DNA from: Hondaea fermentalgiana
Lineage: Eukaryota; Sar; Bigyra; Thraustochytrida; Thraustochytriidae
Assembly (NCBI GenBank): GCA_014084085.1
Contig: NPFB01000019.1
Location: forward strand, 225,347 to 289,346
DNA length: 64,000 nucleotides
Reading direction: 5' to 3'
Shown here: positions 46,743-58,176 of the stretch, one piece after another
Layout: every line of letters starts with the position of its first letter
Position numbering within the stretch: the first letter of the stretch is position 1
Notes under the pieces: generated by a model
Told to the model about the DNA's origin: nothing
Database searches by the model: none
Seen by the model: only the letters and a program-made list of their open reading frames with translations
Program-made: the position numbers and the translations under genes

Positions 46743-49195
46743 GGCGGATGTACGTTTGTGGCTTTGTTCATTACGAGAATGAAGTTTTTGCGAAATCGTG
46801 CATGATGAAGCCAACGTAAGCCGTGACAAGACGAAGAAAGTGGCAGTGGAGGGGGTACTTCTCACCGTCTCGTTTTATCATCAAGCAAAGACAATGCAAG
46901 AGATAATAGAATTAGATTTTGGCCCTCTTGCTCTGTATTCTACATTTTGCAAGTGGAGCACAGACTCCTTCATAATCTTGAAGCATCTTGTCTGCAGAGA
47001 AACTGAGAAGCAAGCTCTTTTCTATGCTTGGGGCTGAAGGTTGATGCCTGATTCTTTTAATTAAAACAAAAAAGCAGTTCATGCTGTAGCAGCCTGACTC
47101 CATGCCATCTGGATGCAACCAACAGCATCCGCTAAGCCTATTCGTCCTGGCCTAGAACGCCACCGCCAAAGCCAGCATTCACTTTGCGACCTTTACGGGC
47201 GCCCATTCGTTCGTTCACCATACCCCACCTACCTGCCACACGCGGCCGCACCAAGGGGGGCAGTCTGGCAACCGAAAATGGACTCTCCAACAAGCAGGTA
47301 AAAATGATGGAAAAAGAAAGTGAAAAGAAAGTGGAAAAATGAAAAGCTTGACCGTAGTAGATGGGTGGATGGGACAGAGCAAAGTAAAAGAAAAGAGAAA
47401 GAAAAAGAAAAAGAAATAAAACGTAAAAAGTAAAAGAAATACTTACTCGAGTCCGTTGAGTCAAGGCCGCCCGCGCGGGGGGTGCAAAGTACGGGACCGG
47501 GCGCCGCCCTGGCTCCCGTTCCGGTGCACTTCCCCCGCCGAACGCGTCGCACCCGACCCCGCTCCATAGAATTAAGGTTCAACCTAAAATGGCTTCGTGT
47601 CTGGTGCGTGCAAAAAGAGGGAGGCGGCACGTGTGGCGCCGGCCACGGAACTCGGTGGGAGAGCTTCCCCTTGCGCGCGGCAGCTTCTTCCGGTCCGTTG
47701 ATTGGCTGGACGCCCCCGGGCGGGCGGCGGCGCGGGCGGCGCGGAGGTACGGGACCCGGGCTCGACCTCGGCGCGCGCCTAGGCTTCAGTTAGACAGAAA
47801 GCTAGGCCCTTTTTGCCGCTGCACCGACTCGCGGCCACCGACTTGACCGGCTCGCAACTAACGGCGCCGAGTGCACTTGTGAAAAAGAGAAATGAATGGA
47901 TGGGTGATTTGTTTGTTGCTTTTTGTTGGTTGATTATTGACTGAGTGGCGGCGAATGGATAGTCGAGGTGGCAATGAAAAGCTCCGCTGGCCGGCTTTTT
48001 CAGAGGTTGCTTGGTGGCCGTGACAGTGGCCACCAGCCAGCCAGTGGCAGGTGAATCAAGTCGGTGTAAACTGTTTTTTCATTTGCAGGTGGTCGATCGA
48101 CGAATCGACCAATCCATTTCTCTCAAGAAGACGGCTAGTTTCCGTTGCTTGTATTGATCTGACTCGAAGAGGGAGGAGGCGATGCATTGTTTATTTGAAA
48201 CTCTCCGACCGACGCGGCGGCGCCAGTGGAGACGTAGTGCATGCGTCTGAGGTGACCCTGCGAGGGAGGCGGCAGGAAGCCTGCGAGGGGGAGGGAACGG
48301 AGGGAGGCAGCCGCGCCGGTTTCGGTGGCTAAAAAAGCCCCCCGCGAAAAAAGGGGTTTCGGGTGGCGCGCGCATCCGCGGACGGCGCGGGACGTAGATT
48401 TTCGTCTAGCCGGCCGATAGCCCCCCTCTTCGCGGTAGCCGGCGTCGGTGTGGAACCGGCAGGAACGGGCGGTCTGGGACTCATCGGCGGTGAAAAGTTT
48501 TTTTGTTAGATCAGTCAATCAAATGAAGAAAAAAGAAAAAAGAAAGGAAAGAGAAATCAAGGAGGGCGAATGGCGACGATGGACTACGCGTAGCTTTTAG
48601 ATGGCTGCTGCTGCCGTTCGTCGTCGCGCGCAAACGGCGCTTGGGCCGAGGCGGCTCGAGTCGCCAGCTTTGGGCAAGTGGTGTCTCGGGCAACGGGCCT
48701 CTTTGCCCTGACGGAAGGGAGCGCGAGCGAGCGCAAGAGTACGACGACTCAAGGCTGTGTTTTGCTCAAGCTTATAGACTACCGGCCAGCGTGGCGTCTG
48801 GAGCGAGTCGGTCCAGGGAAGCTGGCTCCCGGGTGCGAGCCGATCCAGCGTGACGCGCTCGTAGCGCCATCAAGGAAAGTCTCTCACTCTCAATCAGAAC
48901 GGCGCGCTGCTGCTGCTTGACGCTTGAAGCGGTGCGCTCTGGCAGTCATGCCATGACATGCCATGCCGTGGCAAGTTCAAGATCGAGATCGAGACCAACA
49001 AGTTGCATCGCGATGTTGTGGCGGATCTTCGTGATAGGGAACGCATCCTTACGACGGAACCGTCATGGAGGTTGGGTCTCTCTGATTAGCCACATGCCAC
49101 GGCCTGGAACAAGGTCGGGTCCGGTAGGGCCTTCCCATTTGGTTTGATTTGCGTTCATCGACCGGTTCTTTGAGGAGCTCGTTACTAGGTACGGA

Positions 49196-49243
49196 CCGAT
49201 GGACCGATCGATGGATCGATGGATCGATCGATCTATCGATCGA
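49196..49243. repeat. GATC/GATG tetranucleotide array
   Basis: Irregular array of GATCGATG and GATCGATC words containing many GATC sites. Confidence 0.9.
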
Positions 49244-49317
49244 GAGCGCTGCGCGTCCGCATACCTAAGCCACATGCCACTGCCACTGCCACATTTCGAC
49301 GTCTCGCTTCCTCTGCG

Positions 49318-49358
49318 CTGCTGCCGCTGCCGCTGCTGCTGCTGCTGCTGCTGCTGCT
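49318..49358. repeat. (CTG)n tract
   Basis: CTGCCG units followed by at least eight CTG units. Confidence 0.9.
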
Positions 49359-49914
49359 CGCCCCGGCGGTCGCACGACCGCGTCCCAAGGATCCTCCATG
49401 GATCTTGAACTCGAGAGCGACAGCGAGCGAATCTCGCAAGCCTTTCTTCTGTTTTCGACTTGAGTCGTCCGAGCCGAGTGGGTCCCTTCCCTCTGCACGA
49501 GCCAGGCCTGACGCTCGCACGCATCTGCTGCTGCATGTCGCGACCGCGTGCATGTCTGGGACTCGCGAGGCCGAGCGCGGCGGCGTCTCCGAGCACGTCC
49601 TTTTGAGACCCTCACCTTTCAAGTTGCATTTGCTGTTGCAGTTGCTCCCCCGAACGGCTTTATAGCGGCTCCGCGCAGTCCGTGCAGCACGGAGGAGATG
49701 AGGCCCACGGGATCCGGCCTCGGCTTCTCATTCCATCGTCGCGATCCCTCTCCTCTGTTGGGGACCGCCGCGACCGCTCGCCGCGACCGCCGCGTCCTGG
49801 AGCCCGGCGTTCGTGCGCGCAGCGCGAGGCCGTCGCCCGTGCACGTGCGGGCGATGGACGGAGCAAGGTGCAAAAGATGGCGTGCCTGCATCGATCGCAT
49901 CAGCCGACCGCACG

Positions 49915-49947
49915 CAGCAGCAGCAGCAGCAGCAACAGCTGCAGCTG
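49915..49947. repeat. (CAG)n tract
   Basis: GCAGCAGCAGC... followed by CAACAGCTGCAGCTGCA. Confidence 0.9.
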
Positions 49948-52900
49948 CATGAGGCGCTGCGCGTCCCAAGCCGACGGTCAGCCTTCTCCGCGCGCGCGGT
50001 AGGTAGAAGCAGCTGCTCGCGCCCGCGCCCGTGGCAAGGGAACGCGCGCGCACGGCGGAGGCGGCGGCTGCGGCGCGGAACGGGGGCGGGCGCGCACGGG
50101 GCAGAACCGCGTGCGTGCTCAGGCTCTTTGTTTCTAAAAACATGCGTTCGTGGAAGCCCAAAGCGCCGTCCCGTGGTAAGGTCGGTTGATAGATGCTGGT
50201 GCTGTGCTCGCTGGGCTCTTTCTTGGGCGGCGCCAAGACCGCGACAACCGCTCCAAGTTTGCGGCACGGAGAGAGAGAGAGATGGACGGTCGAAGCTTGG
50301 AAAGGAAAGATATGGAAAGGAATCCGACGGCGCCTCGCCCGCTCGGTTCTTTGTTCTGAAACGCAGGAGGGAGACGGCAAGTTATCGATGACGATGGATC
50401 CGGATCCTCCTCACGACACGAGCCGCACTCGCGACCGCTCGTCGCATCCCTCGCTCGCGGCAGCTGCAGCTGCAGCTGGCTGCTGCAGCACTGTAAATCC
50501 TGCGCGCGAGCGTCGGGCTGGCGTTCAACCGAGCATGGCGCAGCTGCACTGCGCGACGTGCAGCAAGACGCAGACGGGAGGGGGGCAGGCGCTCACCTAG
50601 ATCGGCGAGGAGTCGATTCGCGGCGCACACATATAATATACATGCGCACGCACACACGCGCACAGAGGGGTTTCATTGGGCGTTAGGTAGGTATCTCTTG
50701 GTAGCAGTAGCGTGGCATGTGGCCCGCGCTGCGAGACGATCGCGCCCAAGCCGGCCAGCTGGCCGTCATCATCGAAAACCTGGCTCCCGCGCGCCGCTCC
50801 CTCCGCCTTGCGGCCACCCACCCACGCACGCACGCCCGGGCGCCTGCGCGGCTTGGAGCGAGTCCGCTTTGCGCCACGCAGCACGCCGCGCCACGCACGG
50901 CGGGCGAGCCTGCACCGCTAGGCCTCGACCGCCCCCGGCACACAGGCAGGCGGAGTGAGCAAGCAAGCAAGTGAACATGCACCGCGAGGCTTTTTCCGCA
51001 GCGTCGATCGATAATGGCAGCGGTGGCGGCTGCGGCGGCACGCTCGCCCGCCCGCCAGTCAGCGCGCAGCCGCAGTCGCTGCCAGAGCCGCGTTCTAAAA
51101 ACGCTGCTGCATCGCGCTGAGTGGCGTCGCGTCGTGGGTCGCGTGTCTCGCTCGTGTCTCGCGTCGCGCGGGGCGCTGGGTGGCTGTGCTGCGAGCTGCC
51201 TAACCGTGCCTGGAAGTTTTTTGCGGCCTCTTCTACTTGCCATTCGGTTTACTCGACTTTGATTCTTACGATTTTCTATTTGATTTATCATGGGTCGTAC
51301 AATGGCTGGCCAGTCAACTAACTATCTGGTTGAGTGGATGCAGCCAGATGGCCCGTGGTTATTTAGTCACATTGTTTAGCGAGTTACGATTGTTTCAAAA
51401 TTTATTTGGGTGCAAAAGGAAATAATGAACAAAATGATTTCTTCTTCCTCCTTTGCTTTGAACCGCCCTTTGAAAAAAATGAAAAGAATAAAAAGAATAA
51501 AAAAAGTGAAACATCATGATCAACCCAAGCGCCTTCCACTAAACCAACGAATCCAGTCCTCCGGCCGGGCAGCCTGCCGCCAAAGCCAGCCAGCAGCCTT
51601 GGTTCTGCACGGGTGGCCCGGCCGGTCAGTAGCAGCAGCCACGCAGCAGCCACGACCTCGTCTCTCTTCTCGCTCTCGTGTCGCTAGCCAGCTAGCACAG
51701 CTGCCTCGTCTCGGATCTTTGCTGCCGTCTGTCGTGGCCGCTCTCTCTCTTTGCGCGTCGAGAAGCCTCCAGTGGCCAAGAAGCCTCGTTCATTTCGAAA
51801 TCGCGGTCGCGGCGCCCATACCGCAGGCCCGGTAAGACTGACGTGGTAACAGCACAGCTATGCCACTATTACCTGCGCCTCATTTGCGCAACGAGAGAAC
51901 GGCCCTGGCTCTCCCGCCCTTTCCTTCATTCACCCCTCCTCTCCCTCTTTCCCCCCCTTGTCCGAGAGAACGGCGGCACGCCTCGGTTACCCCCGCGTTC
52001 CTGCCCGTTCGCTCGGCGCGGGGGGCACGCGGCGGCCGTAGTGCGGGGTCCCGGCGTGACGCGCGCGGGGTCCTGCGTGTTCCGCGTAGCCAGGGCCTAG
52101 ACGCGCCAAGGCCGCCCGCCGGAGGCCTGCTTCGCGTCGGACGCCGGCTAGCTGGGGGGGGAGGGTACGCCGCGAGTTCTGCTGCGCTTCCAGGAAGGCC
52201 GCGCCGCGCCCCTAGCAGTTCCGCCCCTGTTCCCCTCGCTCCCTCGGCCTGCGCGCCGCCGTGGAACGCGCCGGAACGCGCTCCGGCCTCCTCCTCTATT
52301 CGCCCTCCACCGCCATACATTCGCATAGTATTATGTTTTTTTTTTGAAATGCCAAGAACGGAGAGCACGGAACCCGAGAGCGCCCTCTTCGCCTGCCGCA
52401 GCCGCGCTCTCGCTCACTCCCAAGCTGCGGCTGCTCGCCGCCCCGCTGCCTCTCGCACCCTTCTGCCTGGCCGCCAGGTTCTGGCCGCGCCGCTCGGTCG
52501 CTGCCTGGGCTTCGGCTTCGGCCTCGGCGCGACACGACACAGCGCGACGCGACGCGAGGGCGCGACGCGAGAGAGCGGTGGCGGCGGCGGTTCCTCTGGA
52601 CGCGCCCGTGCCTTCCCGCCAGGCCGCGCAAGGGGGGAAAGAAAGGAGCAGGCAAGGAAGAGGAAGGCGGAACCGGGCGGAACCCGGACTTGACTTGGCT
52701 GAATGAGAGGCGCTCTGAGGAAAAAACCTTTTAGATTGAAAGGAAAGTGCGTGAAAATTCTTTTTCTTTTTCGATTCTTTTTTGTTTTCTTTGTTTTTCT
52801 TTTTAGTTTGTTATAATTTTTTTCGGCGGCGGTCGAGACCCTCGAACACCAAACCCGAAACTCCAAACCCTCAAACCCAACCACCCCCAAACGCAAACTC

Positions 52901-52960
52901 CGCTAGCAAGCTGGAGACCTCAGAGTCAATACCCCTCTACGACAGACACCAACAAGCACC

Positions 52961-53611
52961 ATGCTGGCAATACGTCCCGCCATCGCGCGCTACAACAAGC
53001 TCCTCGTCGACCGCCCTGTCATTACCAACGCGGTCACTGCCGGTCTCCTCGGTATGACCGGTGACGCCGTCTGCCAGTTTGGCATCGAGGGCAAGACGCT
53101 CGCGACCTTCGACACCAACCGCATGCTTAGCATGGCCACCTTTAGCGCCTTCTACTCGCGCGTCAACTTTAAGCTCTTCCAGCTTTACCCCCGGATCCTC
53201 CCCGCCGTGGTCAAGCGCAAGCCGCTCGGCGAGGGTGTCGCCAGCAGTCTTATTGACAATCTGGTCCATTCGCCCCTCCTTTACCTGCCCACCTTTTTCC
53301 TTTGGACGGGTGCGGTCGAGGGCAAGACCATCAGCAGATCCATGGAGGACATGTGTGAGCAGTTCTCCACCATCATGCAGAGTCTTCTCCTCATCTGGCT
53401 CCCGGTCAACACCTTTACCTTTAGCGTTGTGCCCCAGAGCCAGCGCGTCTGCTTCGTCGCCGTCGCCAACCTCGTTTGGAACATTGTTCTCGATCATCTC
53501 CACCACCATGGCGCTCCGGACTTCGACTTCAAGAAGTGGCTCGACCTTCCCTCAATAAGCTTCGAGATTCCCTCGGATATCCCGGTCTCCCCGGCTGTAG
53601 CACTAGCCTAA
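52961..53611 (+). CDS. MPV17/PMP22-family membrane protein
   Basis: ATG 52961 gives 216 residues, a typical family length. The start MLAIRPAIARYNKLLVDRPV is followed by TAGLLGMTGDAVCQFGIEG, containing the family GDxxxQ motif. It has four predicted membrane segments, VHSPLLYLPTFFLWTGAVEG in the middle and the C-terminal signature region VANLVWNIVLDHLHHHG. Members sit in the mitochondrial inner membrane (MPV17/Sym1) or peroxisome (PXMP2), and some act as channels or metabolite transporters. Which compartment applies here is not clear. Codon use is strongly biased to C-ending codons (CTC, ACC, AAG), suggesting high expression. Confidence 0.9.
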   Translation: MLAIRPAIARYNKLLVDRPVITNAVTAGLLGMTGDAVCQFGIEGKTLATFDTNRMLSMATFSAFYSRVNFKLFQLYPRILPAVVKRKPLGEGVASSLIDNLVHSPLLYLPTFFLWTGAVEGKTISRSMEDMCEQFSTIMQSLLLIWLPVNTFTFSVVPQSQRVCFVAVANLVWNIVLDHLHHHGAPDFDFKKWLDLPSISFEIPSDIPVSPAVALA

Positions 53612-54337
53612 ATCGAGAGATGGCCAGCCCTTCTCTCACGTCTTTGCCCCCTCCCTCCACAAAAAAAAAGCGTTTGGTCCGAAGCAATCAATCAACACAC
53701 ACGACAAGTCAAGCAATCACTTGACCACGACCGAACCATGGAGCGAGTCTGCGGATCTGCGCTCGCACTGCATTGCCGTCCTTTACCCCTGCCAAGTCCA
53801 GGAAAATGAAGCGATGCTTTGCGCAGCCAGACATCTGCTGTTCCGCCACGCACCCGGGTCAGCCTTACGCTGACCGCGACTCTCGTGCGCAAGCGCGGAA
53901 CAGGGCAGTGTATCTCAACAAAATCTAAACACAAGCACACAGACGCCTACGCCAGCTTGCTTGCGCAGCCGCCTCTGCCTGCTTTAGGAGTCGAACTCAT
54001 CGGGTCTGCTCGCGTCGCGCTTTGTTTGCGTTGCGCGCGTGCAGTTCTCATCGACCGCAGAGGCCGCTGTGCTCAAGCAGCTACTAAACTCACAAAGCAT
54101 TTTGATGTCATTCTTTTCCAAACCAGATCTCCTCATCTCATCCATGATTTGATTTCTTTCTCCTATACTTTACGTTCACTCCACGTGATGTTCTTCCTCT
54201 TGCCGCCGTCCGTCTTTTGGCTCATGAAAAGCCCATCCGATCAGGGTAGTACGCGGAGCGCGCACCCCCAAATTTAAAAAAAAATCTCCTCTTCACATCA
54301 GCACGCCGAAGCTTTGGACGAAGCAGGGTAAACAGAC
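53612..54337. other. Intergenic between MPV17-family gene and site-2 protease
   Basis: No gene seen. An A9 run lies near 53661-53669, and an A-rich stretch near 54277-54287 precedes the start at 54338. Confidence 0.5.
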
Positions 54338-55500
54338 ATGTCAAAGTTCGCGCGATGGCTTGGGCAGGCATGGTTTCTCGGCGGATCCATCATTGTCTGC
54401 GCCTTTGCAGTGGCTAGCCTCGCTGCCGAGGTGCACAGACTTCCGGGCCGCCCAGAGACTCGGGCAAATGAAGTCCACGCGTTTAACCATGACGTGAGTA
54501 AAGTTCACGACGAAAACGACGACCTTACCACTGCGCTCGCAACAGCGCTCCATGAACTCCTTCTACCGGTCCATGAGATGAGCGCCCTCATGCTCTCCCT
54601 GCCAATGACTCGCTCGCTTCCTTGTCTCGCTGCAGCACTGGTACTCGTCCTCGGCGTACAGTAAGTCGCATCTTTCTTTTCCAAGCGTGCCACCTCCGTG
54701 AAACACGGGACTCACATGCCTTCTCACATCCCACGCTCACACGCAGCGAGCTTGGGCATTGTCTTGCTGCACGCGCATTCGGACTCAATGCACACATTAG
54801 GCTCGTTAGCGCTCTCGCGGCCGAAACACGACTTGACGAGACAACATTTCGAGCTAAACCACTCTACGCGCAAGTGTCCATCGTTCTCGCCGGTGTATAT
54901 CACAATCTTGTGACACTGGTCGCTATCAGCGCGCTCGCACTTGCGCTGAAGCGCGCCGCGCCTCCTCTGCCTCGGTCAGATCTCAATTTCGTTGTTGTCG
55001 CCTTGCCAAGACGAGGACCTCTTCAAATGGCAGGTCTCGCGCACGGAATGCTCGTCTCTCGAATAAACAACGTTCCGATCCGTGATTTGTATCAGGATGA
55101 TGCCATTGGTGAAAGATTAGCTACACTCTTTCCGGCTCGCTTTGAAGCGCTGACAGCCACAAACACTGATTTCCAAGACTCTTGCCCACGCATAATAGTC
55201 TCACGGGATGGACCCGCCATGGCGCTTACATTTCCTGGCAAACAAACATATGTGCTTGCTTTGCAAGATGTAGCATTGCATAATGCTGACAAGACTTCCT
55301 GGCCTCGGTACTGGCTCATCTCACGGATCGCTCGACACGTGTCGGCTTTGGGGCCGCCGCTTCTCAACATTCTCGATGAGCTTCATCTCTTCGCGCGTCT
55401 CGTCATCACCTTTAGTTTCGGCATGGCGCAGGTCAACTTGCTGCCGATTCCTTTTCTCGATGGTGCACGTCTCGGTAAATTATTTCTCTCGCCGCTCTGA
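54338..55500 (+). CDS. MBTPS2: Site-2 protease-like intramembrane metalloprotease (M50), two exons
   Basis: Exon 1 is 54338-54660 and exon 2 is 54747-55500, with an 86-nt GT-AG intron (54661-54746; donor GTAAGT, acceptor CACACGCAG). The junction codon is CA|C. Splicing yields VHELGHCLAARAFG, which restores the zinc motif HELGH; neither exon alone encodes it. The protein has 358 residues. Exon 1 encodes two hydrophobic segments. Exon 2 has LAGVYHNLVTL (compare AGIWHNFV in animal S2P) and, near the C-terminus, AQVNLLPIPFLDGARL, whose Asp is the third zinc ligand. S2P cleaves membrane-anchored transcription factors after site-1 cleavage, in the Golgi. The C-terminus after LDG is short, so a third exon is possible: GTAAAT at 55475 is a candidate donor. 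Confidence 0.87.
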
Positions 55501-56019
55501 TGATTGACCTTAATTGCTTGTATCAGTAGGCCGGAAAAATAAAATCAGGACCGATGGGACGAGATTCGGACGAGATTCTAGCTAGCGACGCTGATCAAGA
55601 CACAGATCCCTCTCTAAGCTTACATACAGCTAATTTTTCCTTTCTTTGTATGACATGCCAAGGTATAGGATGATCTTCTCGTTGACCGACCTGCAGCTGG
55701 TGGCCAAAAGAAATATCTCTGCCTTTTCTTCCGCCTACACAATGAATGTAGCTTCACGGCCTTGTCATGATGAAGTCAGCAATCAGCCTCGCTGCGCCTT
55801 CGCCGCCTGCTCTGGTTTGCCCTGGACCGCTACCCTGGCCAGGATAGCTTGCGCCCGGCGCATCCTCGGACTCTCGCTTCGGTTTGCCAAGAAATCTCTG
55901 TCTTCTCCTTCCTCTCCATTTCCGCCTGACTGTGACGACTGTGAGTCAAAAAGCACATGCATGCAGATCGGCAACCGAAGGAAAAAAAGACGCGACGCGT
56001 GCTCGACGTGCGCGTCTCG
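55501..56019. other. Intergenic between site-2 protease and purple acid phosphatase
   Basis: May contain an unrecognised terminal exon of the protease. The word AATAAAAT near 55539 could serve as its poly(A) signal. A minus-strand Gly/Arg-rich frame around 55780-55940 is open but has no start or family resemblance. Nothing else supported. Confidence 0.45.
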
Positions 56020-58005
56020 ATGAAGAAGTCCCGCGCCGCGCTGCCGCTGGCGCTGGCGGCGCTGTGCCTGGCTGCGCTCGCAGCGCCGACCCCTGTCGCC
56101 GCTGCCTCGCTCCGCGTACCCGAAGAGGTCGAGACCTTGCTCCTCGGCGGCCGCGGCGGCCCGGACGGAGGCGGCGGGGCAACCGGCTTGCTGGACGCGA
56201 GCAGGGTCCCGCAAAGATGCCGCGCTCCACCGACGCCCTGGAGAGAAGCCCTCCTGTCCTGGAAAGACATCTCCCTATACGCGATACCGCGCCTCGACGT
56301 GCTCAGCAAGAAAGTGGTCGATGAAAGCAACGAAATTGAGATCGAGGTCGCATGGTCCTCACTCTCCTTTCTTACCAAGCATGACTGGGTTGGTGTCTTT
56401 GCGTGCGAGGACATCAAGGAGCCATGCTCGCCTCTTGGAAAGTATCCTGTTCAGTTTAAGCCCCAGACCCACAAACACACCAGCGGCACGGAAAGCTTTC
56501 GGGTCCTCGTTCGCCCTGGCGTCCAGGGCTATCGCGTCGCATATGTGGCCCCCAGCGTCGCACCATATCCCGAGGTCTTGGCCATGTCTCCCATTATCGT
56601 TGTCCCAGACGCTCTGTTGGATCGCCCTCGCCACGTGCGCGTTTCTCAAGTCGTCGATGACCCTTCTGCCCTGCGCTTTGTCTGGGCCGTTGCGCCCTCA
56701 CTCGCCCAAGATCCCGGCGAATGGCAGGTGCGCATATTTGCGCCCAACGGGACGCTTCTTGCAGCTCAGACCCCGCAGAACTCCTTCACGTACTCGCGCG
56801 AGGATCTCTGCGAACAGGCCCTCATGCCTGCTGCCACGGTTGGCTACCTGCAACCTGGAACACAACTTGTTGCCATTGTGCGCGGCGTCTTTCCCACCGA
56901 AGAGCACCCCACCTACGTGATTGAAAACCGCAAACGTGGCGTCGCCACGGCACCGCGCCAAGTCCGCGGTGTCCGCCCTCCTCATTCGCGCACCCAAATG
57001 GTTGTCTTTGGTGATATGGGCCAGTCCATGGAGGATATCGACGGCTCTTCGCAGCACAGCTGGGATAATTCTGGTCACGGTGAGATCGGTGCTCATAATA
57101 CAACCCGGCTTGTGCGCGCGCTGTTGGACCAATACCCTGACATGGCTCTCGTGAACCACATTGGAGACATTAGCTATGCCACCGGAGCGCTTGCACTCTG
57201 GGACAACTTTCTGCACCAAATCGAGAACGTCTCGGCTACAGCGAGTTACATGACCTGTATCGGCAATCACGAAATGGGCTGGGCCGAGAGCGCCATTCCC
57301 GGTACAGACAGCCAGGGCGAGTGCGGCATTCCTTATGCCACCTTTTTCCCATTCTCTGGACAGCCCGACCTCTCGGCGCGCGCCCAAAATGAACCCTTTG
57401 ACCAACGCGCAAGCGACATTCGTGACCGCCCCTGGTACTCATTCGATCACGGCTTGGCTCACATTACCATGATCTCAACCGAGCATACGCTTGATCCAGA
57501 GTCGCCTCAATATGAATGGATCGAGAATGACCTCGCCGCCGTTGACCGCACCAAGACGCCCTGGCTCATTTTCATGGGCCACCGTCCCATGTACGTCTCG
57601 TCTGACTTTCAGGGAGATCACGACAAACTCGCTTTTACGCTTCAGGCCTATATCGAGCCTCTCATGAGCAAGTATGGCGTTGATATGGCGTTTTGGGGTC
57701 ATCATCACTCGTACCAACGCACTTGTTCCCACTTGGTTGGCGGCAAGTGTAGAGACGCTGGCGACGGTGGCGTGCAACACTTTGTCGTTGGGGCGGGTGG
57801 CTATGCGTTTTCTCCAATCAGCAAGAAAGCAGACCCTAAGTTTGTTTTCGCAGAAGACAGAATGTGGGGCGCTGCCCTCGTCGATCTCGTCAACGCCACA
57901 TCGGCCCGCATCGACTTTCACAATTCCCGCACCGAGGATGTCATTGATTCTACCTGGATACATCGTCGGTCCTTTACCGACAACGATCTCGTAGCTCTCC
58001 TGTAA
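56020..58005 (+). CDS. Secreted purple acid phosphatase-like metallophosphoesterase
   Basis: ATG 56020 (MKKSRAALPLALAALCLAAL) gives a clean signal peptide and 661 residues. An upstream in-frame ATG at 55957 would bury it behind 21 polar residues. Residues about 100-330 form Ig/fibronectin-like strands as in plant and fungal purple acid phosphatases. The catalytic domain carries the ligand motifs in order: VVFGDMGQSM, NHIGDISYATG, CIGNHEMGW, WLIFMGHRPMY and FWGHHHSYQRTC. These match the D-x-G / GDxxY / GNHE / xxxH / GHxH set for the binuclear Fe-metal centre. The GDISY Tyr is the one giving the purple colour. It probably releases phosphate outside the cell or in an acidic vacuole, and may be induced when phosphate is low; no regulatory site was identified. 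Confidence 0.93.
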   Translation: MKKSRAALPLALAALCLAALAAPTPVAAASLRVPEEVETLLLGGRGGPDGGGGATGLLDASRVPQRCRAPPTPWREALLSWKDISLYAIPRLDVLSKKVVDESNEIEIEVAWSSLSFLTKHDWVGVFACEDIKEPCSPLGKYPVQFKPQTHKHTSGTESFRVLVRPGVQGYRVAYVAPSVAPYPEVLAMSPIIVVPDALLDRPRHVRVSQVVDDPSALRFVWAVAPSLAQDPGEWQVRIFAPNGTLLAAQTPQNSFTYSREDLCEQALMPAATVGYLQPGTQLVAIVRGVFPTEEHPTYVIENRKRGVATAPRQVRGVRPPHSRTQMVVFGDMGQSMEDIDGSSQHSWDNSGHGEIGAHNTTRLVRALLDQYPDMALVNHIGDISYATGALALWDNFLHQIENVSATASYMTCIGNHEMGWAESAIPGTDSQGECGIPYATFFPFSGQPDLSARAQNEPFDQRASDIRDRPWYSFDHGLAHITMISTEHTLDPESPQYEWIENDLAAVDRTKTPWLIFMGHRPMYVSSDFQGDHDKLAFTLQAYIEPLMSKYGVDMAFWGHHHSYQRTCSHLVGGKCRDAGDGGVQHFVVGAGGYAFSPISKKADPKFVFAEDRMWGAALVDLVNATSARIDFHNSRTEDVIDSTWIHRRSFTDNDLVALL

Positions 58006-58176
58006 GTAAAAATTTCTCTTCAGTCGCAGTCTCGACTGGATCATTGAGGTTTCTCAAATATCTCAAAAGCTCTGCCGCGCGTAATCGCTGTGTGAAAGCG
58101 CACGAAAATGGATATAACATTGCTTTCCGTCTTGTCAAAGTGAAACACGCACAACAACACGAGAACATAAACTGTC

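Larger units (their letters stand above)
46743..52960. other. 6.2-kb gene-poor region
   Basis: No convincing gene on either strand. It alternates AT-rich poly-purine stretches (47280-47440, 48500-48560, 51400-51520, 52700-52815) with very GC-rich blocks (47460-47780, 48200-48500, 49500-50400, 50650-51200, 51950-52290). Simple repeats include GATC/GATG words (49196-49243), CTG (49318-49358) and CAG (49915-49947). Long Ala/Arg-rich frames overlap on both strands and are best read as composition artefacts. The last about 200 bp before 52961 are presumably promoter and 5'UTR of the MPV17-family gene. Confidence 0.5.

Noticed and set aside
49619..50380. 253-codon minus-strand Ala/Arg-rich frame
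   Set aside because: Composition artefact of CAG/CGC repeats; equally long frames overlap it on both strands.
51860..52693. 277-codon plus-strand Arg/Ala/Pro-rich frame
   Set aside because: Low complexity in a GC-rich block, competing frames in other phases and no domain pattern.
55780..55956. Minus-strand Gly/Arg-rich frame (ending LIADFIMTRP) as a terminal exon
   Set aside because: No start, no splice acceptor I trust, no family resemblance, and it abuts the plus-strand phosphatase start.
57996..58025. 22-nt intron-like GTAAGT...TTCAG at the end of the phosphatase gene
   Set aside because: Far shorter than the other introns seen here (86-469 nt), and the TAA stop lies within it at a sensible protein end.
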